Shown: in pieces, positions 47,056 through 55,908 of the stretch
Layout of the letters: the number at the start of each line of letters is the position of its first letter
Position numbering within the stretch: position 1 is the stretch's first letter
Assembly: GCA_019636215.1 (NCBI GenBank)
Contig: JAHBXZ010000016.1
Span: forward strand, 1-64,000
Length of the DNA stretch: 64,000 bases
Reading direction: 5' to 3'
DNA from: Planctomycetota bacterium
Lineage (GTDB): Bacteria; Planctomycetota; UBA8742; UBA2392
Made by a program: the position numbers and the translations under genes
Notes under the pieces: generated by a model
What the model was told of the DNA's origin: nothing
Databases searched by the model: none
Seen by the model: only the letters and a program-made list of their open reading frames with translations

Positions 47056-47931
47056 ATGGCTGAACCGCTGCTGACGGATCGCGAGATCACGCGCCTGCAC
47101 CGGCTGCGGCTTGCCGGCGCGCGAGTCGTGCGGGCAGCAGCACGGGGCGAGCGACTGTCGCGCCAGCTTGGCGCGGGTCAGGAATTCGCGGCCCACCGCG
47201 CCTACGCCCGGGGCGACGACCTGCGCCGCGTGGACTGGAACGTTTACGGTCGATTGGGGCAGCTGTTCGTCAAACTGTTTGAGGCACCTGGTCGCCTGCG
47301 GGTTCTGGTGGCCATCGACAACGCCCCCACCATGGACTTCGGCGCTTCCTCCAAGTGGCTGGCGGCCCGCCGTGCCGCGGCCGCCGCAGCGATCATCGCC
47401 CTTGGAGGTGCGGATCGCATCTGGTTGGGCACCCTGGACAGCGAGCCCCGGGCGTTTGAGGGCAGTGCGGAATCCCGCATCCTCTCCGCACTGGCGGAAC
47501 TGCAAGTTTCCGCGCGGCCAGCCAGGGCCGCGCCAGCATGGATGCCGCTGCTGGCATCCGGGGGTACGGACACTGTACTGCTGCTTTTCAGCGACCTGCA
47601 GCAGGTCGATGTGCCGCTGGGTCTCTTGCGCGAGTGTGCCCGACAGGGCGCGCGGGCCATGTGCCTTTGCGTACACGCCCCCGAAGAACTGAGCCCGAAG
47701 ATGGGCGGCTATGCGCGACTGAATGCGCCCGGCCACGAGTCGCTGAAGCTGCGCATCGATGCCAGGGTAATCGATGCTTACAAGGCCGAAGTCGCGCGCT
47801 ATCGCGAAGCCGCGGCCCATGCTGCTGCGGCAACTGGCGCGACTTATCTGGACATCTCCAGCGATGCCCCGCTGGACCCCTTTCTGGCTGCACTTTCGCG
47901 AAGGGGCCTGTTGGCCTCGCGTCACGGATAG
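47056..47931 (+). CDS. DUF58 (vWA-like) protein
   Basis: 291 aa. DUF58 signature 'GQEFAAHRAYARGDDLRRVDWNVYGRLGQLFVKLFEAP' near residue 45. The following vWA-like segment reads AIDNAPTMDFG, so the DxSxS metal site is altered (D-N-A-P-T). DUF58 proteins usually work with a MoxR-type AAA+ ATPase in assembling or maturing envelope complexes; no MoxR gene is present here. ATG 47056 is used; GTG 47008, overlapping the ccmD-like gene, is possible. Followed after 20 bp by the BatA-like gene. Confidence 0.85.
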   Translation: MAEPLLTDREITRLHRLRLAGARVVRAAARGERLSRQLGAGQEFAAHRAYARGDDLRRVDWNVYGRLGQLFVKLFEAPGRLRVLVAIDNAPTMDFGASSKWLAARRAAAAAAIIALGGADRIWLGTLDSEPRAFEGSAESRILSALAELQVSARPARAAPAWMPLLASGGTDTVLLLFSDLQQVDVPLGLLRECARQGARAMCLCVHAPEELSPKMGGYARLNAPGHESLKLRIDARVIDAYKAEVARYREAAAHAAAATGATYLDISSDAPLDPFLAALSRRGLLASRHG

Positions 47932-47951
47932 CAGTCGGGTAACCTTCTCGC

Positions 47952-49838
47952 ATGCTGGAGTTTGCCCACGCACACTGGTTGTGGCTGCTTGCCTTCGCCG
48001 TTGCACTTTACGCGGCGTACCTGCTGGCCCGCAGATTCCGCCCCCTCCGCGTGACATACGGCCATGTCTGGCACTCGGTAGCCCGCAAGCTGCGGCCACC
48101 GGGCTGGAAGCGGCTGCTGCGCACGCTGCTCACGTGGCTGGTTGCCGCATTGATTCTGTCCTGCACGGTGTTGTTTGCATCCGGCCTTCAGCGCAGCACG
48201 AACGACCTGCCCGCGCCGCTGCTGGTTGCCATCGCACTGGACTGCACCCCAAGCATGGCCGCCACAGGCCCCGACGGGATTTCCCGCCTTGAACACGGTC
48301 ACAACCGCGCCCAGCAGATCGTGGACGCACTCGGCCCGGCCGACCGCGCCATTTTCTATCACTTTGAACAAGGCCGCCCCGCGGGCACGGGTTGGCTGAG
48401 TGTCGGGGATCGACTGCCAGCGTTGCCCGCCCTGGATTTCTATCAACCGGATTTGGATTCGCTTGAAGGTGCCGTGCGCGCCTGGACTAAGCCACAGGCG
48501 ATAAGTGCGACTGCAGAGCCGGTACGCTTCATCTGGTGGCTCAGTGACCAGCGACCTGCACGATCCGAGATCCCGGCTCCGGCCAGACTCTCGGCGGTCG
48601 GGGGCACTTGGTGCCAGACAGGCGGTACTCCGTTGCTTGTTGAAACCTTTGGGCACCCTGCCGCCAATGACGGAATCAGCTCGGTTCGGCTTGTGCCGGG
48701 CACAGACGGGTCCGGGCCGGTGCTGGAGGTCAGCACACGCAACGGTGGACAATTGGTTCACCATCCGCCCCTCCCAAACAGCAACGCACCGGCAGCAGAT
48801 GGATCGAAGGGTCGCTTCAGGCTTCCCCTCAAACACGCTCGCGAAGTCGGCGTGGTGCGCATGGCAAAGCCGGACGCGCTGGCACTGGATGACAGCGTAG
48901 AGTATCGGCTTGCCGATTCCCGGTTGGGCGGGCTTACCTTCTGGCACCCGCCCGACGCGACCGAGGTTAACCCTTACCTGGTTGCGGCGATTGGCGCGCT
49001 TTTGCCGGGTGTGCCTGAACTTGCTCGGCCAAGCGAGAACGGCATCGTGGTGATGGATCGCGTTGCGCCGGCCACTCCAGTCTGTCGTGCCGCCGTCTGT
49101 TTTGGAGCGATACCGGCCACATGGGGCAGGCTGGGTGAGCCAGTTGCCATTCGCGCAGGGTTTCAGCAGGCCGCAAAGGCTGCCGATTTTGACCTGCCGG
49201 ATCTGTCCCTGCTGAGCGCCGCGCAGGTTTGGCCGCTGGTTGATTCTGCGTTGACCCCGCTGCTTCGCGACCCGGCCGGGAATGTGCTGCTGGCCGACGG
49301 CATGCTGAACAACGTACGAGTGCTGTACTGCGGATTTGTTCCGCACCTGAGCACGTTCTTGAATGATCAGGGCGAAGTCAGCGGTCTGCTTCTGCTGATG
49401 CGCTGGCTGCAAGCCGTGCAGGCGCCGCGCGACTTCGGCATCCCGCCGTTTCTGGGGCCGGGCCAGCATGTCACTTTGAGACTGCCAACCCCCGGGCCCT
49501 ACCTGGCTGAGAGGGCCGGGTCGGCGACACCGGCGACCACAGGGCCGAGGGCCTTTCGCTTGCCCGCAGGCACAGCGCAGCTGGGACCGTTCGCGCAGCC
49601 AGACACCTGGAACATCTTTGATCCCGCTGGCACAAGATTGGGCACTGTGGCGGCACTGTGGTCTGATGACCAGGAACAAGCCATTGCGTTCACACCTTTG
49701 TCGAAGGCGGATTTGCAGGGCTTGAACCCCGCCAGCAGCCATGACTGGCGTGACACCCTGCCGCACGGACTGCTTTACCTGCTGCTGGGGCTGGTGCTGC
49801 TGGAATGGCTGCTGTGGCTGGCCGGAGTCACGGAATAG
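47952..49838 (+). CDS. BatA-like membrane protein with vWA-type domain
   Basis: 628 aa. Two N-terminal membrane helices (WLWLLAFAVALYAAYLLA and LLTWLVAALILSCTVLFASG) precede a vWA-type fold starting 'LLVAIALDCTPSMAATG', where the metal motif is D-C-T-P-S, a weakened MIDAS. The middle ~400 residues are periplasmic beta-rich ('PALDFYQPDLDSLEGAVRAW' onward), and a final helix (GLLYLLLGLVLLEWLLWLAGV) anchors the C-terminus. The order BatA N-domain, vWA, C-terminal helix is that of proteins in MoxR/DUF58/Bat operons. It is the last gene of the regulator-ccm-DUF58 series, 57 bp before the cyclase gene. Confidence 0.78.
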   Translation: MLEFAHAHWLWLLAFAVALYAAYLLARRFRPLRVTYGHVWHSVARKLRPPGWKRLLRTLLTWLVAALILSCTVLFASGLQRSTNDLPAPLLVAIALDCTPSMAATGPDGISRLEHGHNRAQQIVDALGPADRAIFYHFEQGRPAGTGWLSVGDRLPALPALDFYQPDLDSLEGAVRAWTKPQAISATAEPVRFIWWLSDQRPARSEIPAPARLSAVGGTWCQTGGTPLLVETFGHPAANDGISSVRLVPGTDGSGPVLEVSTRNGGQLVHHPPLPNSNAPAADGSKGRFRLPLKHAREVGVVRMAKPDALALDDSVEYRLADSRLGGLTFWHPPDATEVNPYLVAAIGALLPGVPELARPSENGIVVMDRVAPATPVCRAAVCFGAIPATWGRLGEPVAIRAGFQQAAKAADFDLPDLSLLSAAQVWPLVDSALTPLLRDPAGNVLLADGMLNNVRVLYCGFVPHLSTFLNDQGEVSGLLLLMRWLQAVQAPRDFGIPPFLGPGQHVTLRLPTPGPYLAERAGSATPATTGPRAFRLPAGTAQLGPFAQPDTWNIFDPAGTRLGTVAALWSDDQEQAIAFTPLSKADLQGLNPASSHDWRDTLPHGLLYLLLGLVLLEWLLWLAGVTE

Positions 49839-49895
49839 ACACTGGCCCGGCCGCCAACCGAAGCAATAATCACAGGTTCAATCTGAGGGCGAGCC

Positions 49896-52268
49896 ATGCA
49901 GAACTTCGTTCCCGCGTTCGTCGAGCAGCAACGTAAAGAAGGACGCAGCAGCGGCAAACTTTCCGGTACGGTCTTGTTTGTCGACGTCAGTGGTTTCACC
50001 AACCTGACCGAAGTCGCCTTCAAACTGGGTGATGCCGGCGCGGAGCTGATGTCGCGCGAGCTGACGCGGATTTTCGACCCCATGGTCAACGCCGTACACC
50101 AGCGGGGCGGGTTCATCGCGGGCTTTGCAGGCGATGCATTTACGGCCATTTTCCCGGAATCCAAGGGCGCAACCAAGCGCGCACTGGATGCCGCCGACGA
50201 AATCGTGAAGTTCTTTGCGGCACATGGCACAAGCAAAACCCGACATGGCGACTTCGCGTTCGGTGTAAAGGTTGGCGCTGAGTCCGGGGAAATCCAGTGG
50301 GGCCTGTGCACCGACCCAGCCACTAAAGCAACTACCTGGTACTTCCGAGGCCCGGCCGTGGAAGGCGCGGCAACGGCCGAACACAGTGCCCAGCGCGGCC
50401 AGGTGTCCAGCGGTTCAACACTTGCGAATCATCCTGACAAGGCCGTAGATGGTCCAGCACCTGCGCCCACAGAGGCAGTCAACGACCGCACCGTATTGAG
50501 CCATTACTTCCGTGACCAATTGCTTGAGGCCGGCGAACGGGCCGAACTGCGCCACGTGGTGCCGGTTTTCCTCACGTTTCGTGGTGTCAATGACCACGCC
50601 GGCATCGAGTACGTGTTCCGGGCACTTTGCGCCGGTTGCATGCGTCACGGAGGCACACTGAACAAGATTGACTTTGGCGACAAGGGCTTCACGGCGCTGG
50701 TGTTTTTCGGCGCGCCGATTGCCACCGAAAACGCCGAGGCCGTTGCCGTAAGCTTTGTGGCGGCCTTGCCGCCGGCCCTTGCCGACCTCAAGGGCGTCAG
50801 CATCAGTGCCGGCATTGATGCCGGCCTGGTGTACTCCGGTATCCTGGGCGGCTCCAGCCGCAACGAGTGGACGTGCATCGGCGATGCGGTCAACACGGCC
50901 GCACGCCTGATGACAGCCGCCGAACCCGGACAAACACTTGTCAGCCAGCGCATCACGGCGGCCAGCGAAAAGCGCTGGGAGTTCGCCAACAAGGGCACCC
51001 GTATTCTCAAGGGCAAAGAGAAAGAAGCCGTCGTGTTTTCGCCCAGCGGCCTGCGCGGGCGCATGCGCGGCTTTGTCTACCGCAACCCGATGCTGGGGCG
51101 CGACGCGGAGCTGGCGGAACTTCAGGCGTTCATTGACCCAATTCTTGCCAAAGAGCCAAAGTTCGTGGGCGTTCTGCGCCTGCTGGGCGAGCCCGGGCTT
51201 GGCAAAACCCGTCTGGTAGCCGCACTGCGCGCCAAGCTGGAAGAGCGCGGCACACCATTTCACTGGATCACGATGCCCTGCGACGGGGTGCATAAGAGCG
51301 GCTGGAACGCCGTAAGCACATGGCTGCGCAGCTTTTTTGCAATCTCGGAGAGCGCCAGCCAGGAAGCCAAGAAGAAGGCACTCGAGGAACGCTACCACGC
51401 CCTTGAGAAAGACTCCCGCGTACCCGAATCCACCCGCAGCGAACTCACCCGAACCATGAGCTTCGCCGCAGACCTTGTTGACTGCCACTGGGATGACTCC
51501 CCGTTTGCCCGACTGGATGACCCAAAACTGCGCCACGAAAACCGCATCATTGCCGTCAAGGAACTCTTGCGCGCACTGGCACACACGGCGCCGGTAGTGC
51601 TGGAAATGGAAGACACCCACTGGATCGACGCCAGCACGGCGGCCTGGCTGACAGCCATGACCCGCAATGTGGCCGCGCTGCCGCTGGCAATATTGGCCAC
51701 CAGCCGCTTTGCAGACGACGGCAGCAAGCCGGAACTGCAGATCGCCCAGGATGCCGCGTTGAAGGACTTTGAACTCAAGCCCATCAGTGGCGAAGAGTTC
51801 ACGCAGCAGATGGCCAAGGTACTGCTGGGCGGCGACTCGGAACTCGACGTAGAGGCCGTACGCCTGATCACCGGCAAAGCCAAGGGCAACCCGTTCTTCA
51901 CCGAGCAACTGATCCTTCACCTGAACGAAACCGGCGAACTTGAGCGCGGCGAACAACCCAAAGGCGACAGCGGCACTACTCGCCGCAGCAAACTGCGCAT
52001 CAAGAACACGGATACGGCACGACTGCCGGGCAGCCTCAGCAGCCTGGTGACGGCGCGAATCGACCGTCTCAGCCCGGAGGTGCGTGAAACCGTCAAGCAT
52101 GCCAGCATTCTTGGTGTGCGCTTTCTGTCGCGGGTCCTGGGCGAATTGCTGAAGCGTTCGGGCAAAGTCAGCCGTTCCCTGGAAGAGTTGCTGATTGAGA
52201 GTGAGAAGGAAGGCGTACTTATCCCGGCTGACCGCGCCGAAGGCACAGAGCAGAAGCCGGCTCAGTAA
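49896..52268 (+). CDS. tandem class III cyclase domains fused to an AAA-type ATPase, short form
   Basis: 790 aa. The first cyclase homology domain (~20-200) has metal aspartates D30 (VLFVDVSGFT) and D80 (GFAGDAF). The second (~225-385) is degenerate at its start (VPVFLTFRGVND) but has 'GDKGFTALVFFGAP', 'SAGIDAGLVYSGILGG..RNEWTCIGDAVNTAARL'. From ~400 a STAND-like ATPase follows with P-loop GEPGLGKT, 'VVLEMEDTHWIDA' (Walker B-like) and 'GNPFFTEQL'. This is the layout of soluble adenylyl cyclase (ADCY10-like). It ends just after 'LSPEVRETVKHASILG', where relatives continue for several hundred TPR residues. It probably makes cyclic nucleotide under control of its ATPase module; bicarbonate response is only by analogy. 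Confidence 0.9.
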   Translation: MQNFVPAFVEQQRKEGRSSGKLSGTVLFVDVSGFTNLTEVAFKLGDAGAELMSRELTRIFDPMVNAVHQRGGFIAGFAGDAFTAIFPESKGATKRALDAADEIVKFFAAHGTSKTRHGDFAFGVKVGAESGEIQWGLCTDPATKATTWYFRGPAVEGAATAEHSAQRGQVSSGSTLANHPDKAVDGPAPAPTEAVNDRTVLSHYFRDQLLEAGERAELRHVVPVFLTFRGVNDHAGIEYVFRALCAGCMRHGGTLNKIDFGDKGFTALVFFGAPIATENAEAVAVSFVAALPPALADLKGVSISAGIDAGLVYSGILGGSSRNEWTCIGDAVNTAARLMTAAEPGQTLVSQRITAASEKRWEFANKGTRILKGKEKEAVVFSPSGLRGRMRGFVYRNPMLGRDAELAELQAFIDPILAKEPKFVGVLRLLGEPGLGKTRLVAALRAKLEERGTPFHWITMPCDGVHKSGWNAVSTWLRSFFAISESASQEAKKKALEERYHALEKDSRVPESTRSELTRTMSFAADLVDCHWDDSPFARLDDPKLRHENRIIAVKELLRALAHTAPVVLEMEDTHWIDASTAAWLTAMTRNVAALPLAILATSRFADDGSKPELQIAQDAALKDFELKPISGEEFTQQMAKVLLGGDSELDVEAVRLITGKAKGNPFFTEQLILHLNETGELERGEQPKGDSGTTRRSKLRIKNTDTARLPGSLSSLVTARIDRLSPEVRETVKHASILGVRFLSRVLGELLKRSGKVSRSLEELLIESEKEGVLIPADRAEGTEQKPAQ

Positions 52269-52307
52269 GGGGTTAGTGGGCCCGGGCGCTCTGCCTGTGC
52301 GCTTGGC

Positions 52308-53198
52308 ATGAACAAACCGTCACCATTCCAGCGCGTCAAGACCGCGCCCGTACTGGGTGTTGGTCTGGGCATTGATGTGTTCGACACTCGACCGGACTTT
52401 CGCAAGCTGATCAAGCAACAACGCACAGGTTTTGACTTTCTGGAGGTCTACACCCGCGGCAACTGGAGAGACGTCCGGCAGTTGTTCGCACAGATTCCGG
52501 CCGACGTTCCGCGCACCTACCATCATGAAGGACTCGACCCGGTCGGCCCGCACATCTGCCCCGACGACCCGATTGAAGGCTGCATCCAGAACCAGCGGCT
52601 GCTCCAGCCGCCCTGGACGGTCGAGGAACTTGCCGTACGCCACATCGACGGGCGGTACACTGACTTCTTCTTTCCGGCCATCCTGAGCACGGATTCGCTG
52701 AAAGCCAGCGTTGACAACATCAATGCCCTACACGCACGCCTGGACGGCCCGCTGTTGCCCGAAAACGCGCCCTATGAGTTCGTCGTGGGCGACATGCACC
52801 TTTGCGAGTTCCTGACCGAGCTCTCCCACCGTGCCGATTGCGGCCTGGTGCTGGACCTTGGGCACTTGTGGTCCTACCAGCTTTGCGTCGGCCGCGGTGA
52901 TGACGTCCTGCATGGCATCGACAAACTGGATCTAACCCGCGTCATCGAACTGCATCTGGCCGGTGCGCGTGTCGAGAAATACTCGGGGGGGCGCATCTAT
53001 CGCGACCTGCATGGCGCCGGGCCCATCCCGCCACAGTCGCTGCTGCTGCTGCGCGAGCTGCTGCCGAAGTTGCCCAACCTCAAGGCCGTAACGATCGAAG
53101 TTGAGGACGCCACCGAACAGCGCGCCCTTGACCAGTGTCAGCAGGTGCGCGATGAAGTTCGCAAGCACCAGCCCCAGTGGCTGGCGGAGAAGTCATGA
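52308..53198 (+). CDS. DUF692/MNIO-family iron enzyme (MbnB-like)
   Basis: 296 aa. TIM-barrel metalloenzyme family (multinuclear non-heme iron oxidases) that modifies cysteine or other residues of small peptides or proteins. Ligand-bearing segments are visible: 'DFLEVYTRG', 'TYHHEGL', 'LLPENAPYEFVVGDMHLCEFL', 'GLVLDLGHLWSYQL', 'VIELHLAGAR', 'YRDLHGAGPIPP' and 'AVTIEVED'. Relatives act with a partner that binds the substrate; the next gene, overlapping by ATGA, fits that role. No cysteine-rich precursor gene lies between or next to them. Start MNKPSPFQRVK, no Shine-Dalgarno. 39 bp after the cyclase gene. Confidence 0.85.
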   Translation: MNKPSPFQRVKTAPVLGVGLGIDVFDTRPDFRKLIKQQRTGFDFLEVYTRGNWRDVRQLFAQIPADVPRTYHHEGLDPVGPHICPDDPIEGCIQNQRLLQPPWTVEELAVRHIDGRYTDFFFPAILSTDSLKASVDNINALHARLDGPLLPENAPYEFVVGDMHLCEFLTELSHRADCGLVLDLGHLWSYQLCVGRGDDVLHGIDKLDLTRVIELHLAGARVEKYSGGRIYRDLHGAGPIPPQSLLLLRELLPKLPNLKAVTIEVEDATEQRALDQCQQVRDEVRKHQPQWLAEKS

Positions 53199-53890
53199 CT
53201 CTGCAGGCCCAGTTTTCGGCACTGTACCGCCTTTACTACAAACGCTCCGAGCGCGAGGCCTTTCTGCGCGATGGCAAGCCGCCAGTCGCTGGCCTTACGG
53301 CAACCGAGCTGGCTCAGTTACGGGCACTTGAACCCGCGCGCCTCCGCCGCATCGTCGACCTGCACGCGATTGACCTGGGCCCTGCTTGGTACCGTCCGCG
53401 TGTGCCGGCCACATGGCTGGCTTTGCAGGCCGCACTGGAAGTTCCCGAGGCCGAACTGGTGCAGCGCCTGACAGAAAGCCCGGCGTTCGAGAGCCGCCTG
53501 AACGACGACGCCGATGCGCGAGCGCTGGCCTCGTTTGTGGACTCGCAGCAGGCTGTGCTGCGCGACTTTCCCTGGCTGCCTGAACTGCTGAGGTATGAGC
53601 GCCTGCTGGCCTGCCCCTGGGAAGACGGCCCCAACCCTCGCGTCGTCGAGTTTGCCTTCGATGTCTCCGGGATCGCCGAAGCGCTGCTGCAAGACGGCCT
53701 GTGCCCCATGGGCGAACCCCGGCGCGCCGTCAGCCTGCTGCTGTTTCGCGGCAAGCGTGAAGTGAACGAGTTGCCGCTCAAGCGCCACGACGCAAAGGCC
53801 ATTGCCGAACTGCTGGCTGGTCGCGACCCAGGTGTTGGAACCAAGGCCCTACGCAGGCTTGAACACATGCTGCGCGACATCCGTTCGTGA
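53195..53890 (+). CDS. probable partner protein of the DUF692 enzyme
   Basis: 231 aa, soluble. ATG overlaps the DUF692 stop (ATGA). The N-terminus 'MTLQAQFSALYRLYYKRSEREAFL' and the overall size recall the DUF2063 and MbnC-type partners that present substrates to MNIO enzymes, but the sequence is divergent and the call rests mostly on context. Contains 'LLRYERLLACPWEDG' and a C-terminal 'GVGTKALRRLEHMLRDIRS' helix. No enzymatic motif and only two cysteines. Confidence 0.6.
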   Translation: MTLQAQFSALYRLYYKRSEREAFLRDGKPPVAGLTATELAQLRALEPARLRRIVDLHAIDLGPAWYRPRVPATWLALQAALEVPEAELVQRLTESPAFESRLNDDADARALASFVDSQQAVLRDFPWLPELLRYERLLACPWEDGPNPRVVEFAFDVSGIAEALLQDGLCPMGEPRRAVSLLLFRGKREVNELPLKRHDAKAIAELLAGRDPGVGTKALRRLEHMLRDIRS

Positions 53891-53921
53891 CTGTACGCCA
53901 CAGCCGTGGCATAAAGTGCCC

Positions 53922-54284
53922 ATGATCCTGCGCAAGGTGAGCGGACACTGGCTGCACGAACTGCCCAACGCTGCAGGGTTGTGCCTGGTGCTTCCCGGCG
54001 CGCTGCTGCTGCGCCCGGAGGACATGGCGCTGCCGCTCGAATGGACGTCCTCCGCGCCCCGGTTCATCCTGTGCAGCGGCTGCGATCCGTACCTGGAACG
54101 CGTGCTCAATGAACGGGGGGTTGCTGTCCTGACCCCGCTGGATCCTTTGGACGTAGTGCCAAACGAAGCGGAAGTAGACCTCGACCCGGCTGCCGGGGCC
54201 CTCATAGAGGTATCCAGCGGCCGTCGGTTTGCCTTGCGGCCCCTGAAGCCATCGCACCTCGCGGTGATCCAAAGCCATGACTGA
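53922..54284 (+). CDS. small protein resembling the aconitase/LeuD swivel C-terminus
   Basis: 120 aa from ATG 53922. The second half, 'VVPNEAEVDLDPAAGALIEVSSGRRFALRPL', resembles the end of 3-isopropylmalate dehydratase small subunits ('VDLE.G.I.N..TG..F...PLP'). The earlier part lacks the expected GxGSSRE-type loop. It may be a degenerate swivel domain or a chance resemblance. It sits between the MNIO partner gene and an SDR gene it overlaps by 8 bp, so it is probably expressed with them. No cysteine clusters that would mark a peptide precursor. Confidence 0.5.
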   Translation: MILRKVSGHWLHELPNAAGLCLVLPGALLLRPEDMALPLEWTSSAPRFILCSGCDPYLERVLNERGVAVLTPLDPLDVVPNEAEVDLDPAAGALIEVSSGRRFALRPLKPSHLAVIQSHD

Positions 54285-55272
54285 CCGCGTGCTGGTGCTT
54301 GGTGCGGCCGGAACTGTCGGCAGCCGCGTTGCCCTGGCATTTGCGCAAGCTGGTTACCTGGTTCGCTGCCTGGCGCGTTCGCGCGGGCATCGCAACCTTC
54401 TGGCAGCAAGGGCCGCCGGCTGCGAAGTCGTTTTCGGCGACATGAATGACGAACTCGCACTGAAGGCCGCAATGCAGGACTGCCGGTACTTCGTGCACAG
54501 CGCCGCGCCCTACCCCGACAGTGGGCTGTCTTTCCGCCGGTCCGGCATGCTGGACGCATGGATACCACAAATCAGAAAGCACTTTCGTATCGCCCGGGAG
54601 TGCGGCATAGAACGTGCCGTCTTCACCAGCAGCCTTTCCACCATCGGACTGGCCCCGGCCGGCGAGCTGGCCAATGAAGACCTGCCCTACGACCATTCGC
54701 GCCAGGGCGGCGGGAACTACTATCCCGTAAAGCACGCGCTGGAGCAGACCGTTCAGGCCGAGGCTGCACAAGGGCCTCCGACCGTCATCGTCAACCCCAC
54801 TGGTCTTTGCGGCGAAGGCAGCCGGAACCCGCAACTGTCTGCGGCTTGCGTGTTCTTTGCCGGATTGACTCCGTTCATGGTCAACGCCCGGCTGAACTTT
54901 GTGGATACCCGTGACTGCGCATTGGGGCACGTTCTGGCCCTGAGTAATGGTGTGCCGGGGCGGCGCTACATTCTGGGTGGAGTCAACACGACGCTCAAGG
55001 ACTTCGCCACACAGGTTACCAACATGGCCGGGATCAGCCGGCCGATCATCGTGCCGCGAGCATTGGCGAAGTTGGGCGCGTACTTCAGCGAACTGCTTGG
55101 GCTGCTTACCGGCAAGACCGGCGCCCTCAGCCTGACCAGCTACTATCACCTAAAGTACGGCCAGCACTATTCAAGCGCACGGGCACAGACCGAGCTTGGG
55201 TACGCACCCACAAGCGACCTTGCCGGCGCCATCCAGCGCGAATTGGCGTGGCACGCCGCAGGCGCGAGTTGA
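54277..55272 (+). CDS. extended short-chain dehydrogenase/NAD-dependent epimerase
   Basis: 331 aa. Rossmann start 'VLVLGAAGTVGSRVALAFAQAGY' (GxxGxxG), 'GDMNDELAL', the catalytic 'TSSLSTIG' and Y-x3-K in 'NYYPVKHALE', then 'VNPTGLCGEGS'. Sequence style is that of dihydroflavonol-reductase/HpnA-like extended SDRs acting on sugar nucleotides, sterols or isoprenoid alcohols; the substrate is unknown. It begins 8 bp inside the upstream small gene. The C-terminus overlaps the possible GTG start of the sigma factor gene. Confidence 0.88.
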   Translation: MTDRVLVLGAAGTVGSRVALAFAQAGYLVRCLARSRGHRNLLAARAAGCEVVFGDMNDELALKAAMQDCRYFVHSAAPYPDSGLSFRRSGMLDAWIPQIRKHFRIARECGIERAVFTSSLSTIGLAPAGELANEDLPYDHSRQGGGNYYPVKHALEQTVQAEAAQGPPTVIVNPTGLCGEGSRNPQLSAACVFFAGLTPFMVNARLNFVDTRDCALGHVLALSNGVPGRRYILGGVNTTLKDFATQVTNMAGISRPIIVPRALAKLGAYFSELLGLLTGKTGALSLTSYYHLKYGQHYSSARAQTELGYAPTSDLAGAIQRELAWHAAGAS

Positions 55273-55826
55273 CCGCGCCTGTCTGTTTGCCTGATACTTC
55301 ACCCGTGCCCGAAGACCTGGAACTGGTTCGCGCCCTTGCCCGCGGCGAAAGCGCCGCACTGGATGCGCTGATGCAGGCGCACCTGGATGCGCTGGTGCGC
55401 ATTACGCGCCTGGTGGCAGGCGACCACGCCGCGGCGCTGGATGCCGCCCAGGAAGCATTCATCCGGCTTTGGCGCAACCCCGGGGCCTTCACCGGCGGTT
55501 CGCTGCGCGCCTGGCTGGTCACGGTGGCCCGCAACATCGCGCTGAATGAACACCGCGGGGAACGTCGGCGCAGCGGGCGACACGAGACAGCCCGCATTCG
55601 CGTACCCAGTGATCCTGAAATCCGGGCTGCCAACAGCGATGAGCTGGCACTTGTGATCGCATTTCTTGACCAGTTGCCAGAGCAAGAGCGCACGGCGCTG
55701 ACACTGTTTGCCGTAGAGGGCATGGCCCAGGCCGAGATTGCCCGCGTTCTTGGCACCAGCGAAGCTGCCGTAAAGCAGGCGGTATTGAGCGCGAGACGCA
55801 AGCTTCGGGAGCGTTTTGACGCATAA
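55248..55826 (+). CDS. ECF-type sigma-70 factor
   Basis: 192 aa as drawn from GTG 55248; GTG 55305 (173 aa, beginning just before 'EDLELVRALARGE') is at least as likely because the conserved region starts there. Region 2: 'LVAGDHAAALDAAQEAFIRLWRNPGAF' and 'AWLVTVARNIALNEHR'. Region 4: 'LPEQERTALTLFAVEGMAQAEIARVLGTSEAAVKQAVLSARRKLRE'. It directs RNA polymerase to a specific promoter set and is probably held by the anti-sigma protein encoded 82 bp downstream. Confidence 0.93.
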   Translation: MARRRRELTAPVCLPDTSPVPEDLELVRALARGESAALDALMQAHLDALVRITRLVAGDHAAALDAAQEAFIRLWRNPGAFTGGSLRAWLVTVARNIALNEHRGERRRSGRHETARIRVPSDPEIRAANSDELALVIAFLDQLPEQERTALTLFAVEGMAQAEIARVLGTSEAAVKQAVLSARRKLRERFDA

Positions 55827-55908
55827 CTTGCGTGTATGACAAGCTTTACGAGCGTCCGATTGTCCCTTACCTGCACCGCCCCGGCGGGGTTACTCAGTTG
55901 GAGATGTC

